A stretch of DNA of 8,154 nucleotides. Origin: Prevotellamassilia sp. GTDB taxonomy: Bacteria; Bacteroidota; Bacteroidia; Bacteroidales; Bacteroidaceae. The DNA is taken from the NCBI GenBank assembly GCA_018383375.1, contig JAHAWW010000216.1, positions 1 to 8,154 of the forward strand, in the 5' to 3' direction. Of the stretch, positions 7,838 through 8,154 are shown one piece after another. The notes under the pieces were generated by a model. The model was not told where the DNA came from. It saw nothing but the letters and a program-made list of their open reading frames with translations, and searched no databases. Both the position numbers and the translations under genes were made by a program. Position 1 is the stretch's first letter, and the number at the start of each line of letters is the position of its first letter.

Positions 7838-7867
7838 AAGAACTATATTACTGATAAACAAGTTCTT
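7838..7867 (-). other. A/T-rich hairpin in the pump 3' region
   Basis: AAGAACT (7838-7844) pairs with AGTTCTT (7861-7867) around a 16-nt A/T-rich loop. Read on the minus strand the stem is followed by extra Ts, so it could be a weak terminator for minus-strand transcripts. The stem is only seven pairs and poor in G/C. Confidence 0.3.
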
Positions 7868-7877
7868 ATGTAAGTCT

Positions 7878-7924
7878 GACTGTGTCGATGTCGCTTTCAG
7901 TTGATCTCGACACAGTCTTTTTTT
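7878..7924 (+). terminator. Rho-independent terminator of the efflux unit
   Basis: A perfect 11-bp stem is formed by GACTGTGTCGA (7878-7888) and TCGACACAGTC (7907-7917), with an 18-nt loop. Seven Ts (7918-7924) follow directly on the plus strand. It lies 125 bp after the pump stop codon, which leaves a fairly long 3' untranslated region and no room for a third efflux gene before termination. On the minus strand the stem is not followed by a T-run, so it acts in one direction. Confidence 0.88.
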
Positions 7925-8021
7925 ATGTTTCAAGGCCCCAAAAAGTACCGGCAATAAGGCGTGTTTTTCCTGCGAGTAACCCAGTTTTTTCTCCCATAAG
8001 GGCCGTAATGCCCTAAAAACC

Positions 8022-8047
8022 AAAAAAGAGGACGCTTTCGCGCCCCC
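8022..8047 (-). terminator. Minus-strand terminator with GAAA tetraloop
   Basis: Read on the minus strand, GGGGGCGC (8047-8040) pairs with GCGTCCTC (8035-8028) over eight positions, two of them G-T wobbles, closing a GAAA loop of the stable GNRA type. Six Ts (8027-8022) follow directly. Upstream A/G bases (8048-8056) can extend the stem into the T-run. On the plus strand the two wobbles become A/C mismatches, so the structure favours a minus-strand RNA. It may end a gene that lies to the right of the window. Confidence 0.6.
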
Positions 8048-8064
8048 TTCTTCTTTGCTTTGTT

Positions 8065-8095
8065 CAAAATTACTCTTTTCGGCCGACATGGCAAA
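8065..8095 (-). promoter_or_regulatory. Possible minus-strand Bacteroidetes-type promoter
   Basis: On the minus strand, TTTG (8095-8092) is followed after 19 nt by TAATTTTG (8072-8065), an exact match to TTTG-N19-TAnnTTTG. The predicted transcript start is near 8058, only about 11 nt before the terminator hairpin arm at 8047. A transcript from here would be very short unless it reads through. A chance match in A/T-rich DNA is quite possible. Confidence 0.35.
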
Positions 8096-8117
8096 AAGAC
8101 AATATTTGTTGTCGGCC
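8081..8117. repeat. Inverted repeat near the right edge
   Basis: GGCCGACA (8081-8088) and TGTCGGCC (8110-8117) form a perfect 8-bp stem around a 21-nt loop. A competing small stem GACAA/TTGTC (8098-8102 with 8109-8113) shares part of the right arm. No T-run follows on the plus strand. It overlaps the possible minus-strand promoter, so it could be an operator or simply part of a 3' structure. Confidence 0.4.
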
Positions 8118-8123
8118 CATCAC

Positions 8124-8151
8124 AGACCTTCGCTCTATGGCGCTTCGGTCT
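8124..8151. repeat. Imperfect hairpin at the right edge
   Basis: AGACC (8124-8128) pairs with GGTCT (8147-8151), and inside it CGC (8131-8133) can pair with GCG (8140-8142). The window ends three bases later, so any continuation of the structure or a T-run cannot be seen. Confidence 0.3.
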
Positions 8152-8154
8152 TGT

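Larger units (their letters stand above)
7753..8154. other. 402-bp region without a convincing gene, rich in hairpins
   Basis: This stretch follows the pump gene and differs from the coding DNA in base use, with many A and T runs. It contains the palindrome TTTGGCCAAA (7788-7797), a weak hairpin (7838-7867), the plus-strand terminator (7878-7924), a minus-strand terminator-like hairpin (8022-8047), a minus-strand promoter-like sequence (8065-8095) and two further inverted repeats (8081-8117 and 8124-8151). A minus-strand open frame of 123 codons (8089-7718) crosses both terminators and the 3' end of the pump gene, so it is not called as a gene. Confidence 0.6.

Noticed and set aside
7889..8020. 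Plus-strand frame of 43 codons starting in the terminator loop
   Set aside because: It begins inside the terminator hairpin and runs through its T-run; no ribosome-binding context or family resemblance.
7718..8089. Minus-strand open frame of 123 codons
   Set aside because: It crosses a minus-strand terminator-like hairpin and the plus-strand terminator, overlaps the 3' end of the pump gene, and shows no recognisable domain.

Overview
The window reads as chromosomal DNA from a Bacteroidales bacterium, most likely a G+C-richer member of the Prevotellaceae. Three things point there. One promoter matches the Bacteroidetes sigma pattern (TTG/TTTG, about 19-21 nt, TAnnTTTG). The start codons have A-rich leaders rather than Shine-Dalgarno sites. 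The first gene combines GEVED-like modules, a GH16 catalytic domain and a C-terminal sorting-like tail, an arrangement typical of secreted polysaccharide-degrading proteins in this group. The genus is an inference; no rRNA or marker gene is present.

Layout. All four genes are on the plus strand. (1) Positions 3-2612 hold the 3' part of a large secreted beta-glucanase-type GH16 enzyme, open at the left edge. It has two tandem copies of a two-part non-catalytic module, then the catalytic domain, then a short C-terminal sorting-like domain. (2) Positions 2609-3250 encode a small YqiA/UPF0227-like alpha/beta hydrolase that starts inside the stop codon of gene 1 (GTGA overlap), so the two are probably translationally coupled. 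A strong hairpin at 3290-3328 closes this unit. (3) A Bacteroidetes-type promoter at 3389-3420 opens a second unit: a lipoprotein periplasmic adaptor (3460-4494) and, after an unusually long 168-bp gap, an RND inner-membrane pump (4663-7752). No outer-membrane factor follows. The unit ends in an 11-bp hairpin with seven Ts (7878-7924).

The last 400 bases carry no convincing gene. They hold several hairpins, including a minus-strand terminator with a GAAA tetraloop at 8022-8047. This suggests that a convergent minus-strand gene ends beyond the right edge, or that a short minus-strand RNA is made from a promoter-like sequence at 8065-8095.

How the genes work together. The first unit is concerned with extracellular glucan breakdown plus a cytoplasmic esterase-like enzyme of unknown substrate. 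The second is a two-component efflux system that must borrow a TolC-like channel encoded elsewhere. I found no mobile element, CRISPR array, tRNA or rRNA, and no clear new multi-gene system. The points most worth a second look are the repeated uncharacterised module in the GH16 protein, the coupling of genes 1 and 2, and the RNA-like signals at the right end.
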